NCBI GenBank assembly: GCA_965223825.1
Contig: OZ245018.1
Coordinates: forward strand, 3,224,001-3,288,000
Source: CAJXQU01 sp965223825
GTDB taxonomy: Bacteria; Pseudomonadota; Gammaproteobacteria; CAJXQU01
DNA length: 64,000 nt
Direction: 5' to 3'
Part shown: piece by piece, positions 46,779-55,094 of the stretch
How positions within the stretch are numbered: the stretch's first letter is position 1
How the letters are laid out: every line of letters begins with the position of its first letter
Made by a program: the position numbers and the translations under genes
The notes under the pieces: model-generated
The model's input: the letters and a program-made list of their open reading frames with translations, nothing else
What the model was told of the DNA's origin: nothing
Databases searched by the model: none

Positions 46779-47720
46779 ATGAAAATTCTAATTATTGGTG
46801 CTGGTGGTATCGGTTGTTATTACGGTGCAAAACTTCAAAAAGCAGGACACGCGGTTAGCTACCTTGCACGCGGGGATCATTTGATCGCGTTGCAAAAGAA
46901 GGGGTTAAACGTCACGCATCCTGATTTTAAATTTATTGCTGACGTTGAAGCATTAAATCTTGATCAGTTATTTCAAAAAAAAATTTGTGATCACTACGAC
47001 TTAGTCATATTAACGACGAAAGGAGAAGCAACAAAATCTATTCTTGATGATCTTGAGGCTTGGTTTGTTGATTCCAACACGCCGATTTTATCGTTACAAA
47101 ATGGCGTGGATAACGAAGCGTTGATCGCAAATATTATCGGTGAAGAAAGAACCTTGGGTGGGCTTGCTGTTCGGATCGGTGGTCACATTGTTGCGCCGGG
47201 CAACATTGAGGTGTCGGGTGTTGCGCAGATTATTTTTGGTGCTTGGCCGAACGCTCAGAAAGGCACTGATCATCAACAAGAATTTATTGATCATTTATTG
47301 AACAAATTTAATCATGCCGGCATTCCGACGCAAGTGAGTAACAATATTCAATACGAACTGTGGCGTAAATTGATCATTAATAATGGTGTGAATCCACTGT
47401 CTGCTTTGACGGGTTTAGATACGCGAACCTTAACGGCCCATCCTGATTTAACTCAAACGGTTTATCAACTCATGCAAGAAGTGGCACTGGTTGCAAAAGC
47501 CGACGAGGTTGAATTAACGAAACATGACGTCGATGAAATGTACGAATTAATTTGTACGTTTGATGCGATCAAAACATCTATGTTGGTCGACAAGGAAAAA
47601 GGTCGTCCAATGGAGTTAGAAACCATTTGCGGCGCGGTACTTAAACGGGCTAATAAACTCGGTGTTTCCACGCCGATCACGCAACTCGTGAATGCGCTTT
47701 TACGATTACAAAACACATGA
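46779..47720 (+). CDS. panE: 2-dehydropantoate 2-reductase (ketopantoate reductase)
   Basis: The protein of 313 residues has the N-terminal Rossmann motif IIGAGGIGCYYGAKLQKAGH and the family blocks LSLQNGVDNEALIA, ELWRKLIINNGVNPLSALTG (catalytic lysine) and RPMELETICGAVLKRANKLG. It reduces ketopantoate to pantoate with NADPH in coenzyme A synthesis. Several paralogous families resemble PanE, so the symbol is the best fit, not a certainty. It lies tail to tail with the ParA gene. Confidence 0.85.
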   Translation: MKILIIGAGGIGCYYGAKLQKAGHAVSYLARGDHLIALQKKGLNVTHPDFKFIADVEALNLDQLFQKKICDHYDLVILTTKGEATKSILDDLEAWFVDSNTPILSLQNGVDNEALIANIIGEERTLGGLAVRIGGHIVAPGNIEVSGVAQIIFGAWPNAQKGTDHQQEFIDHLLNKFNHAGIPTQVSNNIQYELWRKLIINNGVNPLSALTGLDTRTLTAHPDLTQTVYQLMQEVALVAKADEVELTKHDVDEMYELICTFDAIKTSMLVDKEKGRPMELETICGAVLKRANKLGVSTPITQLVNALLRLQNT

Positions 47721-47733
47721 AAATTTCAATAAT

Positions 47734-48498
47734 CTAACTTTGTAGTTCATCAAACAACGCTAAATATTCCAGCGTGATTTTATGTTTGGGTAAATAATGA
47801 ATCATGGGTTTGGATTCGGAGTGACTCTCGCGAATTTTAACGGAACTACTGATCTTATTTTCCAACACAGGATGACCTTCTTCGATCAGTTTTTCGACAA
47901 GCTTCACCGGTAAGTTTGCGCGCGGTTGAAACTGGTTAACGATAATGCCTTCAACCTTTAAATCTTTATTATGATCCATAATGGTTTCTTGCACGGTGTT
48001 GAGCAGATTGTAGAGTGCTTGTTGAGAAAAATCATCGCAGTCGAAAGGAATCAAACAGGTGTTTGCTGCAATCAGGGCTGAACGTGTGTAGAAGTTCATC
48101 GCCGGTGGTGTATCAATAAAGATCGCGTCGTAATCATCCAGTTCGTCGAGCGCTTCTTTCAACTTGTAAATTTTGTAGCGAGATTCCAATTTGCTTTGCA
48201 GCTCCTCCAAGCCAGGAGAAGAAGGCATAATGTCGAGATTTGCAAAGGGCGTTTCGTGAATAAAATCCTCTGTCCCTTTCGCGTAGAACGAAAAGTTTAA
48301 TGTTTGTTCAAAAAAATCCCCAACATTCGTTTCTAGGTTTGCCGCTGCCTCGCCGCAAAGATAGCGTGTGCTGTTAGCCTGCGGATCAAGATCGACCACC
48401 AAGGTTTTGAGGCCACGCTGTGCGCTGATCGCTGCCAAGTTACAGGTAATGGTGGATTTACCAACGCCACCTTTTTGATTGAATACAACACGTTTCAT
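47734..48498 (-). CDS. Orphan ParA-family ATPase
   Basis: The protein of 254 residues has the deviant Walker A KGGVGKST at 9-16, DLDPQANS, and the IDTPPAMN Walker B-like segment. ParA proteins act in DNA or cargo positioning. No ParB or parS is near, and the gene sits among unrelated housekeeping genes (panE, apaG), so it is likely a cargo-positioning or solitary chromosomal ParA. The last third (LPVKLVEKLIEEGHPVLENK) matches small chromosomal ParA homologues of gammaproteobacteria. Confidence 0.85.
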   Translation of the reverse strand: MKRVVFNQKGGVGKSTITCNLAAISAQRGLKTLVVDLDPQANSTRYLCGEAAANLETNVGDFFEQTLNFSFYAKGTEDFIHETPFANLDIMPSSPGLEELQSKLESRYKIYKLKEALDELDDYDAIFIDTPPAMNFYTRSALIAANTCLIPFDCDDFSQQALYNLLNTVQETIMDHNKDLKVEGIIVNQFQPRANLPVKLVEKLIEEGHPVLENKISSSVKIRESHSESKPMIHYLPKHKITLEYLALFDELQS

Positions 48499-48634
48499 TT
48501 AAATCACCAAAGCCTCTGCTGCGATGCACAAAAATCATACGCTATTTGTTATTGAATTCAAGTTCTTATCTCGTCGTAAATGCAGAAAAAACTTCGGAGA
48601 TGTGTGGTAAAAATTAATGAAAGGGAAAGCTCAA

Positions 48635-49027
48635 TCAGTGCAGGCTGTTTGGCATCGACAGGGAAAAGACCGGAATCGTTGCCCGGAATAATTCATTATC
48701 GTCTGTCAGCATGCCGTACTGCCCTTGCATACAGCCGATCGGTGTTTCCAGCACGGCGCCACTGGTGTAACGAAACGCTTCGCCGGGGCGTAAATAGGGT
48801 TGTTCGCCGACAACACCTTCACCATGTACTTCTTCGACTTTGCCGTTAGCGTCTGTGATGATCCAATGTCGATCAATCAGTTTCGCGGCCCGAGCACCGA
48901 CATTTTCAATCGTGATCGTATAAGAAAATACATACTGATTATGTTCAGGTGATGATTGCGCTGCAACGTATGCGGTGTCGACGATAATTTCAATGTGATT
49001 TTCTGCTTGATCCATGGAATGAATCAT
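48635..49027 (-). CDS. apaG: ApaG (Co2+/Mg2+ efflux-associated protein)
   Basis: The ApaG domain is complete: IEIIVDTAYVAAQSSPEHNQ, YTITIENVGARAAKLIDRHW, ITDANGKVEEVHGEGVVGEQ, PGEAFRYTSGAVLETPIGCM. It is a fibronectin III-like fold with unclear function, linked to metal tolerance in E. coli and Salmonella. I choose ATG at 49027 (MIHSMDQAENH), which matches the family N-terminus and follows GGAGAG at ten bases. A longer frame starts at 49045 and would overlap the divergent Nudix gene. Usual neighbours ksgA and apaH are not here. Confidence 0.9.
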   Translation of the reverse strand: MIHSMDQAENHIEIIVDTAYVAAQSSPEHNQYVFSYTITIENVGARAAKLIDRHWIITDANGKVEEVHGEGVVGEQPYLRPGEAFRYTSGAVLETPIGCMQGQYGMLTDDNELFRATIPVFSLSMPNSLH

Positions 49028-49044
49028 ATCATTGTTACTCTCCA

Positions 49045-49590
49045 ATGAAGTCGCCTATTCCTATTCCAAACACGCTTTTTAACACGCGCACAAAGATTGA
49101 AATGCTCGATGTGGTTGACGCACAAAACCAAATCATCGGTCAGGCATCGCGTGCGGAAATTCATCGTAGAAATCTGTGTCACCGCGCTGCACATATATTA
49201 ATTTTTAATGACCAGGGTGAGATTTTTCTGCAGAAACGATCAGCACAAAAAGATGATTTCCCCGGTTATTGGGATGCTTCCGCGGCGGGTCATGTCGATG
49301 CGGGAGAATCGTATTTGGCTTGTATACTGCGCGAGGTGCAGGAAGAACTTGGCGTCAAATTGATCATCACACCACGTGAAATGTGCCTACTCCCCGCCAA
49401 GCCTGAAAACGGCATGGAATTTTGTCAGGTGTTTGAGGCACAACACAACGGCCCGTTTATCCTTGATCAGGATGAAGTTGAGTGTGGGATGTGGTTTGAT
49501 CAAACGACACTGTTGACTATGATTAAAGACAAAACCGAAAACATCACGCCAACCTTGATCACCTTACTCAAACAAAAAAAATTCTTATGA
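49045..49590 (+). CDS. Nudix hydrolase
   Basis: The Nudix box is intact: GHVDAGESYLACILREVQEE followed by LGV (G-x5-E-x7-REUxEExGU). The surrounding sequence (HRRNLCHRAAHILIFNDQGE, LQKRSAQKDDFPGYWD) is like the IDI/YfcD group of Nudix enzymes. The substrate is unknown. The true start may be the ATG at 49102 (MLDVVDAQNQIIG), since no ribosome binding site precedes 49045. It overlaps tag by four bases (ATGA). Confidence 0.85.
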   Translation: MKSPIPIPNTLFNTRTKIEMLDVVDAQNQIIGQASRAEIHRRNLCHRAAHILIFNDQGEIFLQKRSAQKDDFPGYWDASAAGHVDAGESYLACILREVQEELGVKLIITPREMCLLPAKPENGMEFCQVFEAQHNGPFILDQDEVECGMWFDQTTLLTMIKDKTENITPTLITLLKQKKFL

Positions 49591-50162
49591 CAACGCTGAC
49601 ACGCTGCCGCTGGGTGACGGACGATCCGCTCTACCTTGCGTATCACGATGAAGAATGGGGCATGCCAGTACGTGATGATCGCTTATTGTTTGAGATGTTA
49701 ATTCTGGAAGGTGCTCAGGCCGGCCTAAGTTGGTTAACGGTGTTAAAAAAACGGGCGCATTATCGCAAGGTGTACGATGAATTTGATGTGGATAAAATCG
49801 CGCAATACGATCAGGCCAAAGTCGACGCGTTATTGCAAGATGCCGGAATTATCCGCAACCGTCTAAAGGTGCGCGCGAGTATTCTGAACGCACAAGCCGT
49901 GATCCAGCTACGTGAAGAAGGCATGAGCCTGGGTGAATTTCTCTGGCAATTTGTTGACAACAAACCGATACAAAACCAGTGGAAAAGCTTGCACGACGTA
50001 CCCGCGACGACCGTTGAATCAGACGCGATGAGTAAAGCACTGAAAAAACGCGGCTTTAAATTTGTCGGCTCAACAATTTGTTATGCGTTTATGCAGGGTG
50101 TCGGTATGGTGAACGATCACACGCTCGATTGTCATTGTTATAAAGCCGTTAAGAATTATTAA
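49587..50162 (+). CDS. tag: DNA-3-methyladenine glycosylase I
   Basis: The protein of 191 residues matches Tag: RCRWVTDDPLYLAYHDEEWG, LFEMLILEGAQAGLSW, KKRGFKFVGSTICYAFMQ, GMVNDHTLDCHCY. Zinc ligands are Cys7, His20, and the His/Cys pair in the last segment. The enzyme excises 3-methyladenine from DNA. Overlap with the Nudix gene indicates one transcript. Its end overlaps the convergent gene at 50159 by four bases. Confidence 0.94.
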   Translation: MTTLTRCRWVTDDPLYLAYHDEEWGMPVRDDRLLFEMLILEGAQAGLSWLTVLKKRAHYRKVYDEFDVDKIAQYDQAKVDALLQDAGIIRNRLKVRASILNAQAVIQLREEGMSLGEFLWQFVDNKPIQNQWKSLHDVPATTVESDAMSKALKKRGFKFVGSTICYAFMQGVGMVNDHTLDCHCYKAVKNY

Positions 50163-50482
50163 ACTGGCTCGGCTTTAAGCGAAAAGTGCCAATCTGAGAC
50201 ATCCGACTGGACTCGCTTTGAATGTAGCTGGTTCACTGCCCGACATTGATCAGACTGCGATGACATGCTTTCCAAGCAGCCCAGCAAAAATAAATTTTTC
50301 ACCAGTAATTGCATTCCGTAACGTTCAGGATGTAAAAAGTCCTCACGTGGGATCTCACCTTCGCGCAACATTTCATCCACACGTGTTAGCGCCCACTCCA
50401 AACGCACTGCGCCCGTCATGCCATCGAGCAGACGCAAACGAGGTTTACCATTTTCAAAACGTGCATCAACAATGTATTTCAT
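50159..50482 (-). CDS. Conserved-looking protein of unknown function, Fur-box controlled
   Basis: The 107 residues start MKYIVDARFENGKPRLRLLD and are mostly charged and soluble, with no signal peptide. Cys residues at about 69 and 82 are visible. I do not recognise a family. The start ATG at 50482 has AAAGGAGGAG seven bases upstream, one of the best ribosome binding sites in the window. A Fur-like box begins 30 bases upstream of the start. Position suggests an iron-starvation function. Confidence 0.65.
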   Translation of the reverse strand: MKYIVDARFENGKPRLRLLDGMTGAVRLEWALTRVDEMLREGEIPREDFLHPERYGMQLLVKNLFLLGCLESMSSQSDQCRAVNQLHSKRVQSDVSDWHFSLKAEPV

Positions 50483-50511
50483 GATCAAACTCCTCCTTTA
50501 GCAGAATTAAT

Positions 50512-50530
50512 GAGAATGATTATCATTTAA
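50512..50530. promoter_or_regulatory. Fur-type box, proximal to the leftward gene
   Basis: GAGAATGATTATCATTTAA matches the 19-base Fur consensus (GATAATGATAATCATTATC) at 14 of 19 positions, and contains a perfect 6-1-6 repeat AATGAT-T-ATCATT. It lies 30 bases before the ATG at 50482, where it should cover the promoter. Confidence 0.75.
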
Positions 50531-50560
50531 GATCGATCTGAACCGTTTGTCAACGCCATT

Positions 50561-50579
50561 GATAATGATTCGTATTAAA
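50561..50579. promoter_or_regulatory. Fur-type box, proximal to the porin operon
   Basis: GATAATGATTCGTATTAAA matches the Fur consensus at 13 of 19 positions, with an intact GATAATGAT half. It lies 59 bases before the porin ATG, separated from the first box by 30 bases. Confidence 0.6.
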
Positions 50580-50637
50580 GTTACATTAACGTTTTGCAAA
50601 TCTGCGAAAAACATCTAAATTTAATCGGAGACAACTA

Positions 50638-51897
50638 ATGAAAGAAGTCTTATCAATGCCTTCGCTGCCGAAGAACAGGCTGGCATATGGTTTGATGCTT
50701 GCGCTGGGCTCTCACGTCGCCTTAGCCGAATCACCAACACCAAGTACTGAAGAGATGTGGAAAATTATTCAGGAACAACAAAAAACCATCGAGTTGTTGA
50801 AAGCGAAATTGGAAACGACAGAAGCGACTGTGGAAGATACGAAAGAACAAGTTGCTGCAAACACCGAAGCGGTGGAAGTTGTTGAAGATAGCGCAATCGC
50901 AAGTACCAGTTTCTTGAATGATACTTCTATCGGTGGTTATGGTGAATTGCACTACAACAATCTTGACGGTGAGCAAGCGGAAGTTGATTTTCACCGTTTC
51001 GTATTATTCGTCGAGCATGAATTCAATGATCGCCTCCGATTTTTTTCAGAACTGGAATTAGAGCACTCCTTGTCTGGTGATGGAAAACCGGGTGAAGTCG
51101 AGCTAGAGCAAGCGTACGTTCAATACGATCTGAATGACCAACACTCGATCAATGCCGGTCTTTATCTCTTGCCTGTTGGCTTACTCAACGAAACGCACGA
51201 ACCTAATACATTTTATGGTGTTGAACGAAACAACGTTGAGAAAAATATTATCCCAACCACTTGGTGGGAAGCTGGCCTCGGCCTCACCGGCGAGCTGGCG
51301 GCGGGCTGGCGTTATGACGTTATGCTGAGTTCGGGTTTATCCACGCCAACGTCAGGCAGCAATGCGTACTTGATCCGCAGTGGTCGAAAAAAAGTCGCGG
51401 AAGCACCGGGTGAAGATGGCGCAATCACCGGCCGTATTCGGTACACCGGCATTCCCGGCTTAGAGTTGGGCTTGTCAGCACAATATCAAACTGACATCAC
51501 ACAAGGTGCGGAAGGAATTGATGCCAGCTTATTTGAAGCGCATGTTGATTACCGCACAGGTGGATTTGGTCTACGTGCGTTATATGCAGGTTGGTTCCTC
51601 GACGATGGCAACCCACTGACGGGCCCTGCTGCAATGGGACGTGATCGTCAGGAAGGTTTCTACATCGAACCCTCTTATCGCTTTAAACTTGCGAACCTCG
51701 GCGAAGCCGGTGTCTTTGCACGTTATCAGCAGTGGAATAACAATGCTGGCGGTAGCGCGGACGATAACGAACAAGTGGATATCGGTGTGAATTACTGGCC
51801 GCATCCCAGTGTCGTTTTCAAATTTGATTACCAGTTCGAGAATCAAACCGCCGGTGATAACGACGGTTTCAACTTGGGCGTCGGTTATCAGTTTTAA
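50638..51897 (+). CDS. Outer-membrane porin-like protein with N-terminal coiled coil
   Basis: The protein of 419 residues has a signal peptide (about 1-30, ending ALA), a short coiled coil (about 40-80, WKIIQEQQKTIELLKAKLET) and a beta-barrel of porin type (IGGYGELHYNN, ELELEHSLSGDG, ALYAGWFLDDGN, ending GYQF with a terminal Phe). The coiled coil may trimerise the barrel. It does not have a TonB box or plug. GGAGA precedes the ATG. It is the first gene of an operon with FMN-binding and PepSY proteins, behind a Fur box, which points to iron or flavin-related uptake. Confidence 0.82.
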   Translation: MKEVLSMPSLPKNRLAYGLMLALGSHVALAESPTPSTEEMWKIIQEQQKTIELLKAKLETTEATVEDTKEQVAANTEAVEVVEDSAIASTSFLNDTSIGGYGELHYNNLDGEQAEVDFHRFVLFVEHEFNDRLRFFSELELEHSLSGDGKPGEVELEQAYVQYDLNDQHSINAGLYLLPVGLLNETHEPNTFYGVERNNVEKNIIPTTWWEAGLGLTGELAAGWRYDVMLSSGLSTPTSGSNAYLIRSGRKKVAEAPGEDGAITGRIRYTGIPGLELGLSAQYQTDITQGAEGIDASLFEAHVDYRTGGFGLRALYAGWFLDDGNPLTGPAAMGRDRQEGFYIEPSYRFKLANLGEAGVFARYQQWNNNAGGSADDNEQVDIGVNYWPHPSVVFKFDYQFENQTAGDNDGFNLGVGYQF

Positions 51898-51905
51898 ACC
51901 TTACA

Positions 51906-52442
51906 ATGACACGACGACTTAACAGAACCTTCTGTTTTTTCATCCTGATCGCGAGCTTGGGCGGGTATCATTCCACCCAAGCTCGCGGTACGTATGAGAC
52001 GCCTGATGCGTTTTTGAATCAGGCGTTCGACACGGCAGTCCCTTCGCCAAAACGGTTGATGATCAAAGGTGACCTGAAAAAACGCATTCGCGATATTCTC
52101 GAACATGATCTACCCGCTAGACGGGTTCGCTACTGGCAAGAAGGTGATCGTACAGTTTGGATTCTCGAGGAGATCGGTAAAACCAAACCCATCACCACCG
52201 GCTTGATCGTCAATCATGGTAAACTCGAAGCCTTAAAGGTACTGACGTTCCGTGAAAGCCGCGGCAGCGAAATCCGTTATCCATTTTTTACCGATCAATT
52301 TAACGGCGCGAGCTTAACTAGCGACGATGATTTAGATCGGAATATCGATGGAATTTCCGGCGCGACATTGTCTGTCTGGGCAATGAAAAAACTCGCGCGA
52401 GTCGCGATGGTGTTACACGACGAAGTCAGTACAACGAACTAA
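51906..52442 (+). CDS. FMN-binding domain protein, exported
   Basis: A signal peptide (about residues 1-27) precedes an FMN-binding domain. The flavinylation motif is DGISGATLS at about residues 148-156, where Thr154 should receive FMN in phosphoester linkage by ApbE. The rest (VRYWQEGDRTVWILEEIGKT) fits the family of extracytoplasmic flavoproteins such as those of RnfG/NqrC type. It starts eight bases after the porin stop and would accept electrons from the membrane neighbour at 52471. ApbE is not in the window. Confidence 0.85.
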   Translation: MTRRLNRTFCFFILIASLGGYHSTQARGTYETPDAFLNQAFDTAVPSPKRLMIKGDLKKRIRDILEHDLPARRVRYWQEGDRTVWILEEIGKTKPITTGLIVNHGKLEALKVLTFRESRGSEIRYPFFTDQFNGASLTSDDDLDRNIDGISGATLSVWAMKKLARVAMVLHDEVSTTN

Positions 52443-52470
52443 TTCAACCAACTGACGATTTTCTAAACCC

Positions 52471-53193
52471 ATGAAGACCTATCGGTTTTTGCATCGATGG
52501 CATCAACGTCTCGGCGTGATCGCCGCCCTGATTCTGATCATGCTTGTTTTCACCGGCATCCTCCTCAATCACACGGAAACTCTCAAGCTCGATGAGCGCT
52601 TCATCGACAACCAAGCGCTGCTCAATTGGTACGATATTTCCCCTCAACAAGCCCCGATCGCTTACGCCGTTGGCTCGCATTACATTAGCCTGATCGGCGA
52701 TCAGGCATTTCTGGATAACCGCGCGATCGCTTTTGAAAGTAACGTACTGATCGGTGCCGAGCTGATAAATGACCAGATCATCCTCGCTTCGACAACAGAG
52801 TTAGTCTTATTTGATAATCAAGGTGAGTTGATTGACATCATCTCACAACTCGACGGCCTCCCAATCCCGATCGAAAAAATTGGCCATGCCGATCAATCTT
52901 TAATCATTCAAGCAGCGGAAAACCGACTGAGAGTTGATCTTGAAAATTTCACCTGGGAAAAATCCACTCGTGAGCATATCGAATGGGCAGCTCAAACCGC
53001 CTTACCGGATGATCTAAACACGCAATTACTACAGCAATATCGTGGCGTGGGTTTGCCGTTAGAGCGCGTACTACTAGATCTGCACAGTGGTCGTTTATTT
53101 GGGGAAGTTGGTGTGATTATCGTCGATATTGCCGCGATCATCTTACTCATCTTGGCGCTGAGCGGCTGCTGGATGTGGATTAAGAGACGTTAG
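52471..53193 (+). CDS. PepSY-type membrane protein
   Basis: This protein of 240 residues has an N-terminal transmembrane helix (about 14-36, LGVIAALILIMLVFTGILLN), a periplasmic middle region and a second helix near the end (about 210-235, IIVDIAAIILLILALSGCWM). HRWHQRLG at the front and LDLHSGRLFGEVG near the end are typical of PepSY-associated TM proteins, which pass electrons to periplasmic flavoproteins or ferric reductases through haems. His residues in both helices (HRWH, LDLHSG) could hold haem. It lies 28 bases after the FMN-binding gene. Confidence 0.75.
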   Translation: MKTYRFLHRWHQRLGVIAALILIMLVFTGILLNHTETLKLDERFIDNQALLNWYDISPQQAPIAYAVGSHYISLIGDQAFLDNRAIAFESNVLIGAELINDQIILASTTELVLFDNQGELIDIISQLDGLPIPIEKIGHADQSLIIQAAENRLRVDLENFTWEKSTREHIEWAAQTALPDDLNTQLLQQYRGVGLPLERVLLDLHSGRLFGEVGVIIVDIAAIILLILALSGCWMWIKRR

Positions 53194-53203
53194 AGGCTCA
53201 ATA

Positions 53204-53623
53204 ATGACGACACGCTCGAAACACGTTTATTCTCTGATTCTGATGTTATTTTCTACCAACGTTTGGGCGTGTGATATAGATTGCGAGAATGCCATCACCA
53301 CCATTGAGATCAATCAATGTGCCGCAAGTGAATTGAAGGCTGCTGAAAAAGCGTTGCAGCGTTATATCGATAAAAGTCTGCAACATCATGGCGATGATCA
53401 AACACTGCTCAAGTCGATAAAGAAAGCACAGACAGCTTGGTTGAATTATGCGACAGCACATTGTGAATCCATTTATACGCAATGGCGTGATGGCACGATT
53501 CGCGGTGTGATGGCATTAAGCTGTAAAACACAACTGACAAAACAGCGTACCCATGAAATCTGGTCAGCCTTCCTGACCTTTATGGACAGTTCACCACCAA
53601 TTTTGCCAGAACCTGAGCGATAA
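53204..53623 (+). CDS. DUF1311 (LprI-like) exported protein
   Basis: A signal peptide (ending VWA) is followed by a Cys-rich helical domain of the DUF1311/LprI N-terminal type: CDIDCENAITTIEINQCAAS, KAQTAWLNYATAHCESIYTQ, GTIRGVMALSCKTQLTKQRT. Six Cys can form three disulfides. Some relatives inhibit host lysozyme, others are uncharacterised. GAGG precedes its ATG, ten bases after the PepSY stop, so it may belong to the iron-controlled operon. Confidence 0.85.
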   Translation: MTTRSKHVYSLILMLFSTNVWACDIDCENAITTIEINQCAASELKAAEKALQRYIDKSLQHHGDDQTLLKSIKKAQTAWLNYATAHCESIYTQWRDGTIRGVMALSCKTQLTKQRTHEIWSAFLTFMDSSPPILPEPER

Positions 53624-53768
53624 ACCGTAACCTTTGTCGCCTATTCAATGCGGGTACAAGCCAGACTCCACACAACCCACTCCCACGCATGAACGTCTTT
53701 TTGACACCGAAAGATTTATTTTCTGATCAGACCCTTTAAACTATCGCTTTTATTTCGCAGGTTCGCTC

Positions 53769-54539
53769 ATGTTCAAAATCGCCAGCTGGAACGTTAACTC
53801 TCTAAAAATGCGTTTACCCCATGTGCTCGACTGGCTCGAAGAGCATCAACCGGATGTGTTGGCATTGCAGGAAACGAAATCGCAAGATCCTAACTTTCCC
53901 CTCGAAGCAATTCAGGCAGCGGGTTACGAATGTGTATTTGCGGGGCAAAAAACCTTCAACGGTGTTGCGTTAATCAGTAAAACGCCAGCTGAAGAAATCA
54001 TCACCGATCTGCCAGAATTAGATGATCCTCAACGCCGTGTGCTCGGTGCACGTTTCGGCGATATTTATGTGCTCGATTTGTATGTACCAAATGGCTCAGA
54101 AGTTGGATCTGAAAAATACGCGTATAAACTCAATTGGTTGGAAGCGTTGCATCTTTATACAAGAACGCTAATTGCGCGTGAAAAACATGTGATCTTGCTG
54201 GGAGATTTCAACATTGCACCAGAAGATCGCGATGTGCACGACCCCGAAAAATGGGAAGGTAAGGTGTTGGTCAGCGAACCCGAACGCGCGGCATTAGAAA
54301 AAATTCAGGCTGAAGGATTGGTCGATGTTTTCCGTCTATTTGAGCAAGATGAAAAACTCTTTTCGTGGTGGGATTACCGCATGATGGGTTTTCGTCGCAA
54401 TCACGGTTTACGCATTGATTTAATCCTCGCCAGTGAATCTCTGAGAGAAGCATGTGCTGCCAGTTATATCGACAAAGCACCGCGCAAGCTGGAAAAACCA
54501 TCCGATCACACACCCGTCGTCGCAGAATTCGATTTATGA
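53769..54539 (+). CDS. xthA: Exodeoxyribonuclease III
   Basis: The protein of 256 residues matches ExoIII: FKIASWNVNSLKMRLPHVLD, QPDVLALQETKSQD (metal-binding Glu), VLDLYVPNGSEVGSEKYAYK, VILLGDFNIAPEDRDVHDPE, and the C-terminal GLRIDLILAS and SDHTPVVAEF with the catalytic His. It is an AP endonuclease and 3'-5' exonuclease used in base excision repair. The stop overlaps the ZrgA-like gene start (TTATGA). Confidence 0.95.
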   Translation: MFKIASWNVNSLKMRLPHVLDWLEEHQPDVLALQETKSQDPNFPLEAIQAAGYECVFAGQKTFNGVALISKTPAEEIITDLPELDDPQRRVLGARFGDIYVLDLYVPNGSEVGSEKYAYKLNWLEALHLYTRTLIAREKHVILLGDFNIAPEDRDVHDPEKWEGKVLVSEPERAALEKIQAEGLVDVFRLFEQDEKLFSWWDYRMMGFRRNHGLRIDLILASESLREACAASYIDKAPRKLEKPSDHTPVVAEFDL

Positions 54540-55087
54540 TTTTACGCACGCTGATTCTCCTATCGAGCATCAACATCACCGCCATTGCCGGTGAATTACA
54601 CGGCCCGCACACGCATGGTGAAATGGAAGTTTTACCGCTGTGGGCTGCTGATCAGCACCTATTAACATTAGAAATTGTCGCACCGGCTAAAGATCTGATC
54701 GGCTATGAGCGTGACCCGGATTCCGCCCGCGAGAAAAAAGCCTTACGTGATTTTGATGAAAATTTTGATCCGCTGAAACTGTTCATCATGAATGACGAGT
54801 CGCAGTGTCTGTTTAAAGATGGTCGATCATCGTCAGACATGTTTTCTGCTGCGCCGCATAAACACGGTGTGCTCGATAAAACGCATTCTCACCCCGTCGG
54901 CATCGATGGCCATGTGGATTTCAAACTGATCTACCGCTTTGAATGTAAGGCGATACCGAGCGTCTCATTTGATCTGTTCGACACATACCCATCGCTGAAA
55001 CGGATCAACATCCGTAAAGATTCAATTACTGGCGATGTCGTTGAACGACTGACGAAAATGCAAAATACTTTCACTCTCACACCTTAA
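54536..55087 (+). CDS. ZrgA-like zinc uptake protein (DUF2796)
   Basis: This protein of 183 residues has a signal peptide (ending IAG) and a His-rich mature part: HGPHTHGEMEV, then the C-terminal side AAPHKHGVLDKTHSHPVG. The DUF2796/ZrgA family are Zur-regulated periplasmic zinc-binding proteins that feed zinc import. The ATG at 54536 overlaps xthA by four bases. The HupE-like membrane protein follows after seven bases, suggesting joint metal acquisition. No Zur box was found because the start lies inside xthA. Confidence 0.82.
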   Translation: MILRTLILLSSINITAIAGELHGPHTHGEMEVLPLWAADQHLLTLEIVAPAKDLIGYERDPDSAREKKALRDFDENFDPLKLFIMNDESQCLFKDGRSSSDMFSAAPHKHGVLDKTHSHPVGIDGHVDFKLIYRFECKAIPSVSFDLFDTYPSLKRINIRKDSITGDVVERLTKMQNTFTLTP

Positions 55088-55094
55088 AAAAACT

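Noticed and set aside
48580..48849. 89-codon plus-strand frame overlapping apaG
   Set aside because: It is antisense to a well-conserved gene and contains no recognisable protein features.
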